A program made the translations under genes and the position numbers. This document shows, one piece after another, positions 1-12,400 of a stretch of DNA of 64,000 bases. The number at the start of each line of letters is the position of its first letter. Position 1 is the first letter of the stretch. Under the pieces are notes generated by a model that was not told where the DNA came from, did not search any database, and saw only the letters and a program-made list of their open reading frames with translations. Origin of the DNA: Otis tarda (Eukaryota > Chordata > Aves > Otidiformes > Otididae); NCBI GenBank assembly GCA_026413225.1, contig CM048557.1:70174987-70238986 (forward strand). Direction: 5' to 3'.

Positions 1-491
1 TGGACTGTCACAAACTGACACCTGTTTTGTTCTATGGTGACAACACAGATTTCAAAAAGATGACTTGCTTTGTAGTGTTTGTTAGCACCTTTTAAGGGTA
101 ACAGGAACATTGTAAGCCTTCAAAAAAAAACCAACAAAACAAACTCTAAGATTTTGTGAGATATGAACAACAGATATTTATATGGCTGGCATTTCAATTT
201 ATCACTGTTAACGAGATCTTAATCCTATAAACTGCCTGACTGGCCTATGCCAAACCTTGCAACAAAAAAAAGAAAGAAAACTAAAGCTTCAGGAAATATA
301 ATCTAACTTTCTTGGCTTGAAAACTCCGTTTTATCTACTCCCAATAGAAGCAGAAAACATGCTGCAGCACTCACTTTTAAATTTCGCAATTCTAATTCCA
401 ATGTAAGAACATTGGCTAACACACAAGCTCAGGAAAGTTGCTACCCATCAAAACCATCTGCTTGCTAAAGCATAAAGTTGTGTGCAGTCAA
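1..491. other. AT-rich non-coding DNA at left edge
   Basis: No open frame, repeat family or RNA gene is recognisable here. The stretch is AT-rich with short A-runs. It lies between the window edge and the CR1 fragment that starts near 492. Confidence 0.5.
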
Positions 492-1236
492 TAGGCTGGA
501 GAGGTGGGCCCGTGCCAACCTCGTGAAGTTCAACCAGGCCAAGGGCAAGGTCCTGCACCTGGGTCGGGGCAATCCCAGCACAAATCCAGGCTGGGCAGGG
601 AGTGGATGGAGAGCAGCCCTGAGGAGAAGGACTTGGGGGTGATGGTGGATGAGAAGCTCAAGAAGAGCTGGCAATCTGTGCTCACAGCCCAGAAAGCCAA
701 CCCCATCCTGCTGCATCCCCAGCAGCGTGGGCAGCAGGGCGAGGGAGGGGATTCTGCCCCTCTGCTCCGCTCTGCTGAGAGCCCCACCTGCTGCATCCAG
801 CTCTGGAGCCCCCAACATCAGAAGGACGTGGAGCTGTTGGAGAGGGTCCAGAGGAGGCCACGCAGATGCTGAGAGGGCTGGAGCAGCTCTGCTGTGAGGC
901 CAGGCTGAGAGAGCTGGGGCTGTTCGGCCTGGAGAAGAGGAGGCTCCGGGGAGACCTGAGAGCGGCCTCCCAGTGCCTAAAGGAGGGTGATAAGAAAGCT
1001 GGGGTGGGACTTCTGACAAGGGCATGTAGCGATAGGAGCAGGGGCAATGGCTTTAGACTGTCAGAGGGGAGGTTTAGACGAGATATAAGGAAGAAATTCT
1101 TCCCTGTGAGGGCAGCGAGGCGCTGGCCCAGGCTGCCCAGAGAAGCTGTGGATGCCCCGTCCCTGGCAGTGCCCAAGGCCAGGCTGGATGGGGCTCTGAG
1201 CGACCTGGGCTGGTGGAAGGTGTCCCTGCCCTATCC
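492..1236 (+). mobile_element. CR1 LINE fragment (3' part of ORF2), degenerate, lacking the 3' end
   Basis: Translating the plus strand in shifting frames gives the typical CR1 ORF2 C-terminal text: an [10 protein letters not shown]-like start, [32 protein letters not shown], then RGNGF, DIRKKFF and [10 protein letters not shown]. The frame is broken several times, so the copy is dead. It parallels the CR1 copy at 40158-41066 but starts further into ORF2. It stops near 1236, before the usual CR1 tail and octamer repeats, which suggests a later deletion rather than ordinary 5' truncation. Confidence 0.9.
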
Positions 1237-3830
1237 ATAGAAATCTCTTGTGAAGATTTGCCTCTTTCACAATACTTACCTACAGTAGCAACTGTAATCA
1301 CAATTTGAAATGTAATTAAACCAAGCCCTTACCTAGCTACACTGCTGCAAATCATCTTGCCTTGTTTTGTCACACCAGTATGCAAGTTTGCAAGCTTGCG
1401 CTGACAGACAACACATTAAGCAACTCGCTTGCTTTTGGGCAATATAACTGAAGTACTGTCCAGGTTAAGATCTTTATAATCTATATGCTATACTGTCATG
1501 CCTAACAGGCAAGGATTCATGAACTGAAGAACAAAACTCCTGAACGGACTCTAATTAGTCATAATCCCTACCCTATGCATTAATATGGAAGGAAAAAACC
1601 CCACAGTTATTAATAATAAATTTAAATGTGTCCCAATTATATATTTTCTAAAATGTCTAAAATTAACTAAACTGTAGCTTTTTCTCCTTTATTAAAAGGA
1701 TCTTTACTATTCCAAATACTCTTAGAGCTAAAACCCCTGCACTTGATGCCAGGAGATACAGGTTTGATTCCCGGCTCAGCTACAGATTTACCAAGTGACC
1801 TAGGTCAAGTTAATTCTCCTGCATCTTGATTCTCCTCATCTTTGAAACATAGATACCACTCCCTTCTCCCATCATCCTGCCTTTTCCACTTAAGACACTG
1901 GGGCACTCAGCACCCAAGAGAAGGGCTCTTATTTCAGTGGAAACTTTAGTCCTTTTCTTGCATGTCTGATGCATACCATGAGGTAGTGTGCAGAAATTCA
2001 CATCCAGACTTTCAAACATTTTACATATAAATTAAGTTTCTAGTCCTCTATCAAAGTACGCAAAGGCCCACATTACTTCACCTTTGAAAAGGAAGGGACT
2101 GACTCTTTTGGGAGAGGGGATTTCCGTTCCTAACATTAACCTTATTTCCAGAGTTTCCAAGCCTGTTCGTTAGGGATCAACTTATAAGCAGAATTTATTT
2201 ATGAACTGCAGCTAGAATTGATGTCAAGGCAACCACAGTTGCAAATACGCCATAAAATAATCCAACCATATTTAAATTACAAAGCTGTAGGAAGACAGAA
2301 TTGCTAGAATATGCTAGCATTATACTTCTAGTGTTATATATTTGCTTCTATCCATTTCAGCCTGGCTGAAGTGTAACAACTAATACAGACTGGATGATGG
2401 CTAGTGTCACTACAGCTACAAACAGAGAATAGGTTTGCTACTTAGTTTCTTACACTAGCAATCATCTCTGCTAATGCTTTATGGTTCCTGTGACTCTTTG
2501 AGAACACTGAACCACTGTTTCCTTCTGCCAGGTGTAATGGAACCTGACAAACAGAACACAGACTTGCTCTGCTCTACTCCCACCTTTATATAAGTTATGT
2601 TTCCATTTTGACATAATGTTAATATTCACTCTAAGTCAACAGTCTTCTGCCCCTTCCAAACTGAAATAAAACCTTTCACCTGATGTACTTGGTATCTAAT
2701 CAGACAGCACATATGTATGAAACTACCACCCAACAAAAAGCAAATGTGTTAACACAAATCTATGTTCCAATTTATTTGTTAAACAATCACGTGTCTTCTT
2801 AAGGCACGGATCTTCAGTGAAGTGTACATTGAGGAGTTTTAGGTTTCCTCACCTTACATTTCTTTAAATAAACAGGACACACTTCTCTTCCCTCATCTAT
2901 AGTTTCTGCACTTCGATCCCCCCTCGACACCCCACCTTCACTTTTTCCCCTCCAGCCTAAGCACATCAGGTTCTGCCAGCTCCTTCTGCACTCCATCCTG
3001 AGCACGGAACAGTCATCTCCCTTGACTGGCTGGCTGCGGTCTTGCTGGCACAGCCCAGTGCGTGTCCTGTTCTGTGAAGTGTCCCTCTGAAACTACACAC
3101 AAAAGTTTGTATTTTCTTCTACATCTTAATGAAAACATTTGTTTGCCTTTTATTTCGAAATTCTTCCCTCCTGTGAGGTCTCACTAGAAGGGCTTGCATT
3201 ATAAAAAATAAACATCCAATTCACTTAAGACTCAGAACCCCGCTTTACAGATACAGAAGCTGGATCACCACAGCATCACGGCTGGAACTGGCTCTCCATC
3301 AGCTTCAGCTAGAACACCCCCAGAGGCTGCACCCAGCAGTGAATCACAGAGAAAGCCGTGCGGTAGCTAGGCAGCAGCAGCTGCAGAGCGAGCCAGGACG
3401 CTCGGCTAACATCACAGCCTGCCGCACTGCACCAGCGCCTTCTGAGCCACAGCACGGGCCTCGCACCCGACGCGCGTCCTGACTAACAGGTAGCACTGAA
3501 ATGTGCATAACACCAAATGCTGAAGTAGTGTTAGACACAAAACATCTTCTGGAAGTGACAGTGTCCACAGCAGTTTTCTCTTGAACACCTGAACAAGAGT
3601 TGCCAACAAAATTTACTTCCTGACGTGGATACACATTAATCCAGCACTGAAAGGGTTGCTAGAACCCGCAACATCATCTGCACAAACAGAAATGGGTAAC
3701 CTTTCCTGTTCATACCGAAGAGCAAACTAACACAAAGTTGCCAGAAGTTGAACTAAGTAGGATGAAACACATTCATTCTCATTCCCACAGCTTCACATCT
3801 AAAATTGGAATGCGTTATTTTGTTGCAGAC
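1237..3830. other. Non-coding DNA upstream of the SOUL-family gene
   Basis: About 2.6 kb without a supportable gene. Apart from the MIR-like SINE near 1725-1860 I see only scattered AT-rich sequence and short open frames with no family resemblance. Untranslated first exon(s) of the downstream SOUL-family gene could lie here, because an acceptor-like TTTGTTGCAG ends at 3828, but no partner donor can be chosen with confidence. Confidence 0.5.
1725..1860 (+). repeat. Ancient MIR-like tRNA-derived SINE fragment
   Basis: The order of words matches the MIR consensus as I remember it: a degenerate Pol III B-box (GGTTTGATTCCCGGCTC near 1761), then a CTAC...TTAC section, AAGTGACCTAGGTCAAGTTA near 1793-1812, and a TTCTCCTCATCTTTGAAA core segment near 1830. 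It is too diverged for a young insertion. The B-box resembles a tRNA T-loop, but no cloverleaf can be drawn. Confidence 0.6.
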
Positions 3831-6800
3831 ATGGCAGAGCCAATTCACCAGCTGACCAGAAATAACAGCCCTGAGGAGAGGCAGACCATCCCGTTCACTC
3901 TGATCCAGCGCAAAGAAAAGGTACCCTTCCCCTCCTCAGCTGACCTTCTAACTGTATTTTCAGTATTCACACCTAGCTTCCAAAAATTTGTTTATTTATA
4001 AAATTATTTTAACCATTTAGGATTTTTAACATCATAAGTGAAAAGCATTATAACTGGAAAACTACATTTCATTTTTAACACCTCACCGTTTTCACATGTG
4101 TGAATGTTTCTTTTTGTAAGGTAGAAACAACTGGAAAGTCAGCAGGTGGCCAGGAATTGCAGTCTTTGTGACACTTTAGAATTAATTTAACAAAAACCTT
4201 CCCATATTTTGACATTTGAAATAAAATGCTTACTTTCTTCATTTAAATGAAGAAAATAGGCATTTTCTTATTTACACAGCCATGTTACTAAAACCTTAGC
4301 AAAGAATACTTGAAAGAGATCAATACCTGAATTTAAAACCAAACATATACTTTTGTGTCATGAATCGTTATATCAAACAAAGCAGCAATTTGCAAACCCA
4401 TCTTATCAAAACCATTTATCCTCTAATGGAGAATTGAAATGGATGTCCGGCAAACAGTTTACGGCTCCAGAAATGTGCAAGCGAGTGTCTAACCTTAAAT
4501 ACATGACAAATCAAAAATATCTTTACTAACCATATATGAAGAATTCTTGTCACGTTTCTTTTAAAAATAGACCTATATGATCAAATTTATAAATATCACA
4601 ATTTGATTGAGTGTATTTACTCTAAACAGTTTGGGACTCCTGAGTATTTACGTTGTAATTAAATGCTTGAAAGCAATTTCTCAGTGCTGCTGTAATAACA
4701 GCAGATGAAAAATAAGGTTATTCAGTATCACTGCACCTAAACGTTTAATACTGCAAGTCCAAAAGATGACAGTTCCTCATTTTAAAGGAGAGCTGCCTAG
4801 AAGTCTGCTGAAACAAATCTTGGTCCAAGATCAGCAGCATATCCCTTTCTTGGTTTATAGGAGGAAGGACTAAAAGTCACATGTTCCTCTCAACATCACT
4901 CCACTGGCAGCTGAAAAAAGATGCAGTTACTCTTGTACTCAAGTAAGACGCATACACTGCACTGGTTTGTGATGTCTACTTACTACCTGCCAGCTTGGAC
5001 CTTGAAATGAAGCGCGTGAGAACTAAGTATTATACAGAGTGCGCTTACGGTACAGTTGACACTGAGACTTAAAATCATTCCCCACGCTTGCCGTTCTCCT
5101 GGTCACACGCCTAGAGAAGCCGATTTCTTTACGCCACAAGTAAAGCACTGAAAAACTGTTTGACTTCTATTTGTTTGCTTGGGGTTTTTTAGATGATTAA
5201 CTTAAAATATAAAATTATTATCTTCTATGTTTGCAGCTTGGAGATCTGCTTTATGAGAAACGTCAGTATGGAAAAGCCAAATGGGCTTGTATAACAATAA
5301 AGGAAAAGCAGTACGAGCAGAGCATATGCCTTGGCTTCATGAAGCTTATGAGGTACATTTGCGAGCAGAACTCCTCAGGTAATTGGTACCACAATTCTGC
5401 ATTAAAGTCATAATACTGTATTTATGCACTAGCTCCTCCTAACTGGGGAAATACTTTTATTAGCTTTTTCCAAATACTCCACCCTGTCTATAGGGACATT
5501 TTTCTGTAATACAGCCTTTGCAGCAGCACCTAAACCACAGTGTTGCTCCCTGTGCACGTGTGCTAGGAGAGAACACCTGCAGGAAGCCACCACTGCTTCC
5601 ACGGGCATTGTGACCATTACAACAGACTGGGAATTGACTCTGGCTATTTTTGTGGGCTGTCAGCTATAAATCAGGCTTTTGCTACAGAATTTCAGTGCTC
5701 TGGTTTCCACAGCAGTCCTGAAATCGTCTATTCTAAGAACCTATTCAGCGTACAACACCAAAAGAGACCATAATATTTTGCCTCCTTCATTTTCGTTTAT
5801 CATACTTAAATGATGCATGGCTGAATGGACACCAAAAATCCGTGTGGTTGAATCATATTTTCCAGACAGATAAGCCAGTTTTAACTCAAGTACTTTAAAA
5901 TAATGGCAAATGCTCCATCTACTTGATAGCTTGTGCCTGCATGAAAAATGTGCAGCTAGTTTCCCATCACATTTAATTTGGTTTCAACTTCCAGCCATCA
6001 ATTCTAATTTTTTCATTCTCCAGTTGATTAAAAGGTTTTGCAATGCCTATTGTTTCATTCTGTAATAGTACATGTGTTGTAATCACATCAGCCCTTAATT
6101 TTCTTTCTAAGAAACTAAAGGCATTGATCACGAAAGCTTTTCCTTAATCAAGCATTTTCTCCACTCTCCCCATTCTTCTTGCACTTTAACATGGTTTAAA
6201 AGTAAATTTGGCTCCAGAACAGTGCAGTTTTGTTTTCAAACCACGTACGGAAGCAAAGTTCCCCCTCCTAGTCATCACTGCTACATGCACAGTCAAAATC
6301 ACCACCTTTTCTTATAGCACTGCACAAACATAGCAATGTGCTTGGTAACAGGAAGTCCTAACTGAATTCACAATGCAGTCCCCTTATCTTGCCTGCATTC
6401 TGTGTTCCCAAACATTTAAACATGACACGAGGTCAGCTGACAAGATAAACACAACCCTCTTAAGAGGGGGAAAGAAGTTAAGTCGAACTCCTTGCCCTAC
6501 ATGAAGACAGGAGAGCTCCCCAAATACCACATTTTAGACACACATGCACACATATTTGCACACGTAGGTTTTTATATATAGACACACAAACTACAAAGCA
6601 TAAAAAAAATGCTATTTCCAACTTGGAATACACAATCTCATTTTCTAAACATTCCTACTGAATTCCTTTCAGCAATGAAACTCTGCTCTGTGGTACGCAC
6701 TTTATGTTATTCAGTACGAGTTCAGAAGTCAGGCACAGCATGTAGAACTCCTTTTGTATTTTCTAAGAAGTCACGTATGTCTCCTCAGGACTGTACTTGG

Positions 6801-7584
6801 GGATAACAATACCCATTGTGACCATAGTCCACACAAACGAATCTCAGTCGGAGATGATGCAGTCAGTGACAGTAGCGTACTACCTGCCCGAACTGCTGCA
6901 GGACGAGCCACCGCATCCTTTCGACTCCGACATCATCATTGAGGAATGGCCTTCTACCATTGTTTATAGTAGGTAAGGAACATTTTAATTTCGTTCTAGT
7001 TAAAATGGTAAAAAGATGCGGTTTTCAGTTTGGGCGTGTTACATCTTTTACATCAGATTCTAAAAGCTAACAAACAGTAAAACTTGATTTTCAGTAATTG
7101 TTACAAGCTACCTGCTTTATGAAACTGGGGTACTCAGGAAGTAATGGGTAACAGCTAACTTGGAAAAATGATGCATCTATAAACGTGAGATATAGTAGCA
7201 CCTCAAACCAGACTATTCTGTGTAGCTGGAAATACAGCATCTGACCTATCACTGAAAACGTAAAAAAAACCCCAAACCTTTTATCTGTTTGAGATCAGAG
7301 TCAGGTAGTATCATTTGTGAAACTTGACTAAATAATTCAGAAAGAGGCATTTCTAGGCTCTGGAAAAACTGTGACTTTTAAAGAGAGCTTGATACAGAGT
7401 TGACTGTTACAGGAGCTTCAGAGGAATCACCAATGAAGACTCCATAATGAGAGAGATAAGCCTGTTGGCGGAAATTCTGGAGAGTCCCGAGCTATGTTTG
7501 CAGGATACGTTCATCATCGCAGGATACACCAATCCAGCTGCTGCCAACCGACACAACGAGATATGGTTCCTTCAGAGGCCGTAG
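3831..7584 (+). CDS. SOUL/HEBP heme-binding-family protein, complete four-exon CDS
   Basis: Coding exons 3831-3920, 5237-5378, 6789-6972 and 7413-7584 join in frame at GT/AG sites to give 195 residues, the usual size for SOUL/HEBP proteins. The start is the ATG just after a TTTGTTGCAG acceptor; an in-frame ATG at 3762 is possible if that acceptor is not used. Family signs are YEKRQYGKAKWACI (about residues 34-47), a central GLYLGITIPIV strand, EEWPSTIVYSRSFRG, and the C-terminal AGYTNP...RHNEIWFLQRP. The family binds heme or porphyrin in a soluble beta-barrel-like fold; HEBP1 and HEBP2 are the mammalian members, and a SOUL protein was first found in chicken retina and pineal. Which paralogue this is cannot be decided, so no symbol is given. 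It lies opposite to and beyond FANCM exon 4. Confidence 0.88.
3921..6788. other. Introns 1 and 2 of the SOUL-family gene
   Basis: These introns (3921-5236 and 5379-6788) flank exon 2. They are AT-rich with a short CA-rich patch near 6540-6590. Open frames such as the one near 5429-5617 on the minus strand resemble nothing known. No repeat family was recognised. Confidence 0.5.
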
Positions 7585-8504
7585 CCTCCCGTGCCTGATG
7601 CTTGTCAGTCACAGGGAGTCGGTTCTGATTTACTGCCAGAACCTTACAGGTGAATCACGTGAGACTAGATGGCAAACCCTCCACGATTTTAGAAATGTGG
7701 CTTTTAGCCACTTCAGCAAGGCAATCACTCCAACTTAATAATCAGAGGTAACACCTGAAACACACACAGTTCCCTATGCCAACTTTTACAGTTTTTACAC
7801 AATTTTAATGGAGATTTTTAGCACTTTAAAAGTTAGTTCACCTTATCTTTTTTTACAAGATAAGGGAGACAGAGACCTCTCTCCTCGGCCACTTATTAAC
7901 ATCTCCAGACTGCTTGTGGCTTGAGACGGTCCTAGGGGAGAGCTGGAGCCCCTGCCCTGGCCTGCTCTGGGCACCCAGCCCTGCAGCAGCGACGCAGCTG
8001 GGGCGTTCAGCGGAACAGAGATTAAACCCACCTCACACGTGCAGGCTACGCTTCAGAAAAAGAATGTTCAAGTTTTCATTTCTGAAGAGAGCTACCAGAT
8101 TTAGACCACTGGGATTAAACCAAGGAGTAAAAGCAGGCCAGTGCTGACTGCTTTTAATGTCATCGTCTGTGGAGCAGAGATTCTTAATGCTTACCTAAAA
8201 ATGCATTCAACCAAAGTACTTTTAACCTTAGAAGAGAACAAGAAGGCAGAACAGTCCTAATGCTCATTCAAGTTTTGATAGCAAAAGTTATAGGTTATCT
8301 CAATTGCACACTCGTAGTATTCCCATGTCTGTATGTGGCATTTCCACATAAAGTGATCATTCTTAACTCTGCAGTTTTCTGAACACTTCCTTCTTGCAGC
8401 TTCGCTGAATGTTAAAACACTGCAGCCGAAGTAATTTGTTCAATACTTTTTACACTCTTCTGGCAGTACCACACCATTAACGTTAGAAATGACACAAATA
8501 TTTC

Positions 8505-8705
8505 ACAGAAGCACCTCTGGCAGCCACCTGGCCCAGCCCTCTGCGGAAAGAAGGGCCAGCGCTGCCGGCAGAGCAGGCTGCTCAGGGCCCCACGCCATTG
8601 GATTCTGAGCGTCTCCGGGCATGAGGAGCCTGCAACCCCTCTGGGTCCCGTTCCAGTATTTGACCACCCCCACTGTGAGAATTTTTCTTCCTAATATTTA
8701 GTTTT
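8505..8705 (-). mobile_element. Old CR1 LINE 3' fragment
   Basis: The plus strand reads CACCTGGCCCAGCCCTCTGC, then CAGGGCC, and ends with GAGAATTTTTCTTCCTAATA. This is the order of the reverse complement of a CR1 3' end. It is heavily diverged and 5'-truncated. Confidence 0.7.
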
Positions 8706-9360
8706 CCATGTCGCAGCTTGTTTCTTTCACCCATCATCCATACGATAGTTCTTCAACTGCTAGCCTAGCATGCTGTGTCTGAAAGACAAGCTCACACAGC
8801 TCTAGGTGCATCAGGAAGTCCGAAAGCAGCGCTCACGCTTTGCTATGTACCACAGTTAAAGAGCACCTGCTGCACTTTAGAATCAGGGTAGCAGAGTTTT
8901 GCTCTCAAAAATCCCTTCTTAGTGTCTCCCCTTACAGATGTGATGGTAGAGTTTAATCTTAACAGACATAAATGTCTTTTATGTATAAGATTTCCTTAAG
9001 TATATCACCAGCATTATTTATTGATTATAGGATTTAGGCTTTAGGTAGAGCTTTTGTGTTACTCATTTACAACACACAAAACAGCAACCAAAGCCAGCGT
9101 CTGCTAGCTTACAGTAGCGTTACTTGGCAAACACAATGTTTATGTAGTACTTCTGACTGAATAAATGTACAGGTCTCAAGAATCTCCTGGTTCCACAAGG
9201 CTCTCTTGCTGCACAAAATTGACTTTACGCTTAACCTAAAACCTTCTGCTGAGCAGCAGGATCAGAGGCTGCCGGCTAGCCCTGCTGACTACGCCTCAGC
9301 GTGACCGAGGTGCTCTCTGGTGGTTGCTGCCTGCAGAGATCCTCGGGAAAACAGTGAGAA

Positions 9361-9480
9361 GGGGGGGGAAAAGGAAGGAAGGAAAAAAAAAAAAAAAAAA
9401 AGAAAGAGAGAAAAGCCTTCGTTCTAACGCAAACAAACTGCTAGTCTTTGTGGGGGAAAAAAAAAAAAAAAAAAAAAGGA
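9361..9480 (+). repeat. Two homopurine tracts (G-run, GGAA repeats and long A-runs)
   Basis: A G8 run, GGAA repeats and about 19 A form the first tract. A second G5 run followed by about 21 A comes some 55 bases later. No SINE body precedes either A-run, so these are simple purine tracts and not clear retroposon tails. Confidence 0.7.
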
Positions 9481-12400
9481 AATAGAAAAGCAATCCTCAC
9501 TTTCTTCTTCTGAATGTCTGACATCCCAAGTTGTTCAGATACCCTGCACTAGTCCAGCCCAGACATTTGTATTGCCACTAATTAACTGGATGCTAAACTG
9601 ATGGGAGGGGAAGGGGGCGTGGACTCTCAAAAAATACTGGGGGTTTGTGGTCTCTCTTATTTCAGCCAGAAAGCTATCAAATCTGGCTTGCCAGGTGACA
9701 GCACAAATGCTTGTGCCAGTTGTGGCCACAACTCGGAACCGCTTTGTCTGACGTGCCCATTGAAACGCACGTCAAGGTTTTTCTTACTTAACAGAACCAG
9801 GCAATGTCTTTTATTCCTCTCCATTTGTTCAACACAGAGGATCATAGCCAGGGAAAAAAATTCAAACTTCCTTCTCAATATGTTTAATTGTTTCCTGTTT
9901 GATTTTTTATTTATTTTTACCATTTCCTTAGACTGCTGGAAATGCCAGCCAGTATTAAAGTGAAAGCTAACAAATTAAATGGAAAACAATAACAAGTTTT
10001 TAAAAATTGAGTTGAGTGGAGGTCCCAGGGAGGCACTAAATAACAGGTTTTGTTTTACCCTCACCACTCCTCAAGATTTTTGTAAGAGCAAATAAAACCA
10101 ATTTTCACCTTTGACAACATTTTATGGCAAATTAAAGAAGTTTCTCCAGTTTGATTGCTTTTGCCAGTTACAGAAATTATTGTAATGCCGGGACACAACA
10201 AATGTCAAATAGCTATTGGAAGCAGTTAAATCCTCTCACCATAAATACCAGTTTGTACATACTTCACATTTTAAACGTCTATTGCAAAAAGCATTTGCTA
10301 TATCTTATGTCTCTTTCTATAGGCAACCTTCACCTAAATACTTCTGTGACTCAGCTACTTGTGGGTATGTTATAGAAACATTCTTGCTACTGAAACATAA
10401 AAATAAGGTATTTATCTGAATGTGCTGATACCCTAACCGCAGCAAAGTGTTCAGTGTTGTTTTATGTAAAATTGTGAATTCCAAGATAGTATTTATTTTG
10501 ATTTACGTTAGACTGCTTCTGCCGCTGAGAAACAACCAATTAATCTCCCGTTTGAAGACACACTTTATGGCTATGGAACACTGTACCAGCTTCTGTAAAC
10601 GGCCCTCACAAGCACAGGCACGAAGAACTGTGGTTTTTTCACCAATACAATAAAGTTTACTTAACAGTTACACCTGTGAAGGCCAAGAAAATGTTACTAT
10701 TAGTCAAATACATCACTTGAGAAAATGTGAAAATATCATGTCAAGCATGATTGCCTAACTGCTTTTATTGGCATAAGTGTTTCATTATCCATCTGTGGCT
10801 CTACTTTGCAAGCCATTAATTAATCAATTCTCATTTGTAATTTGAAGTTATTTGATTTCCACTATTCAAAGGAGACAATAAAACAGAATTCACCCATATT
10901 TTTGGAAGATTAAATGATGTAGCCTTAACAGATAAATGTTGTCCTGCATACTGTGTATTTTTTGAACAAGCATTAGTGCCTAAAAAGTTTATTCCAGCTG
11001 TTGTGATACTCAGGGCCTTGCTTATCGTATGTATACAAATATAAACATAATTTTTCCGGCGTTGTTGCATTGTGCTGTTTTACACTGTCTTTCATTTTCA
11101 CTGAAATGTTGTCTTGTTTACTGTTACTGTTTGTCAAAATTAAAGACAATGATTTTATTGTGCAGAGTACACCTGGCTTCCATTTTTCTAACAGACATCC
11201 AAGTCCTTTTGCTATCTTTCCTTTGAACGGGAACAGCAGAAGTCACAAGTTGCTATTCTAATTTTACAAAAGCCATTTAAGCTCCAAATTTGAAACGGTT
11301 GCTCCAAGACCCAAAAACCATAAATAACTCTCCAAACGCATACATTCTTTAAAACAACCACGTACATTTGGAGCTCTGCACCTCCATGCGGCAGCCAGCA
11401 GGTCTGCCAGCAAACGGCAGCAGCCATCCACAACCCCATTTTTGTCAAGCGTCCAGCAGCCTCCCACACTTCTTACCACAGCACAGGCTGAGGTAGGACT
11501 GGTGTCAAGAGCTAAGGCACAGAGAAGCAGTGTTTAACAAAGAGTGACGTGTGTATTTGAGTTTTCTCCTAAATCCTGACGCCATTCAGAACAATCTTCA
11601 TGACTGATTCTTTTGGCAGAGGATAAGGATAACGCAACACGTACTTGTTGCTTATGAAGCTGCACTCACATATCCATCCTGATCTCAAACGTTCAGAAGA
11701 CAAAACACAGGAGCAGGGTAAACAGTGCAATTTAACCTCACCGAGGTCCAGCGCTGTGCTGCAGAAAACTGCACCACTACAGAAACACCTCTGCACAAAC
11801 TGGGGTGCAGGAGACACTTGGGAAAGTGCTGAGGTCTAAGCCTGTCAGCTCTCCCACGAACGCTGGAAAAGGCTGAGGCACCATCCTTTCACGCCCTCTG
11901 TGCTGTTACAAGTCATGTTTTCTAATTAAAGCAGTAGCAATACAAATGCAAATACCAGATCAAAGAAAGGAAATAGAAACCACTGAAGCCACAGCGACCA
12001 TTTAGTCAAGGTTTGTCTATACTCCTCAGCTACACCAGATTAGCCAAACCTGCGTGCTTATTTCAGCTTAAATCCCAAGTGAAACACCTCAGATTAAATC
12101 CCTGCACTCAGCTTGAGCATTCAGAGGCACGTCTATCGAAGAAAAACGGTCTTTGAAGACCTTGCTAGCTTATCAGTGGAACTTCCTCATTTAAATACAC
12201 TCTTAGGTTACTCGTTTGAAAACGGCTGATCTAATTCAATCTAGGAAATGAACAAACAAGTTTGTCTCCCAATGGTCTTCACATAAGCTACACCAAAATC
12301 ATTAAACTTTAACCAAAAACTTACTCTAAAGCCAACAGTCTAATACTAACTTAATCCTAGGGTTTTTTATGTCTCTTACCAAAAAAAAAAAGAACATACA

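Noticed and set aside
1750-1785. tRNA-like T-loop (B-box)
   Set aside because: No cloverleaf, A-box or anticodon arm can be formed; the flanks match a MIR-like SINE.
9361-9480. A-runs as tails of processed pseudogenes or SINEs
   Set aside because: No retroposon body or target duplication was visible before either run.
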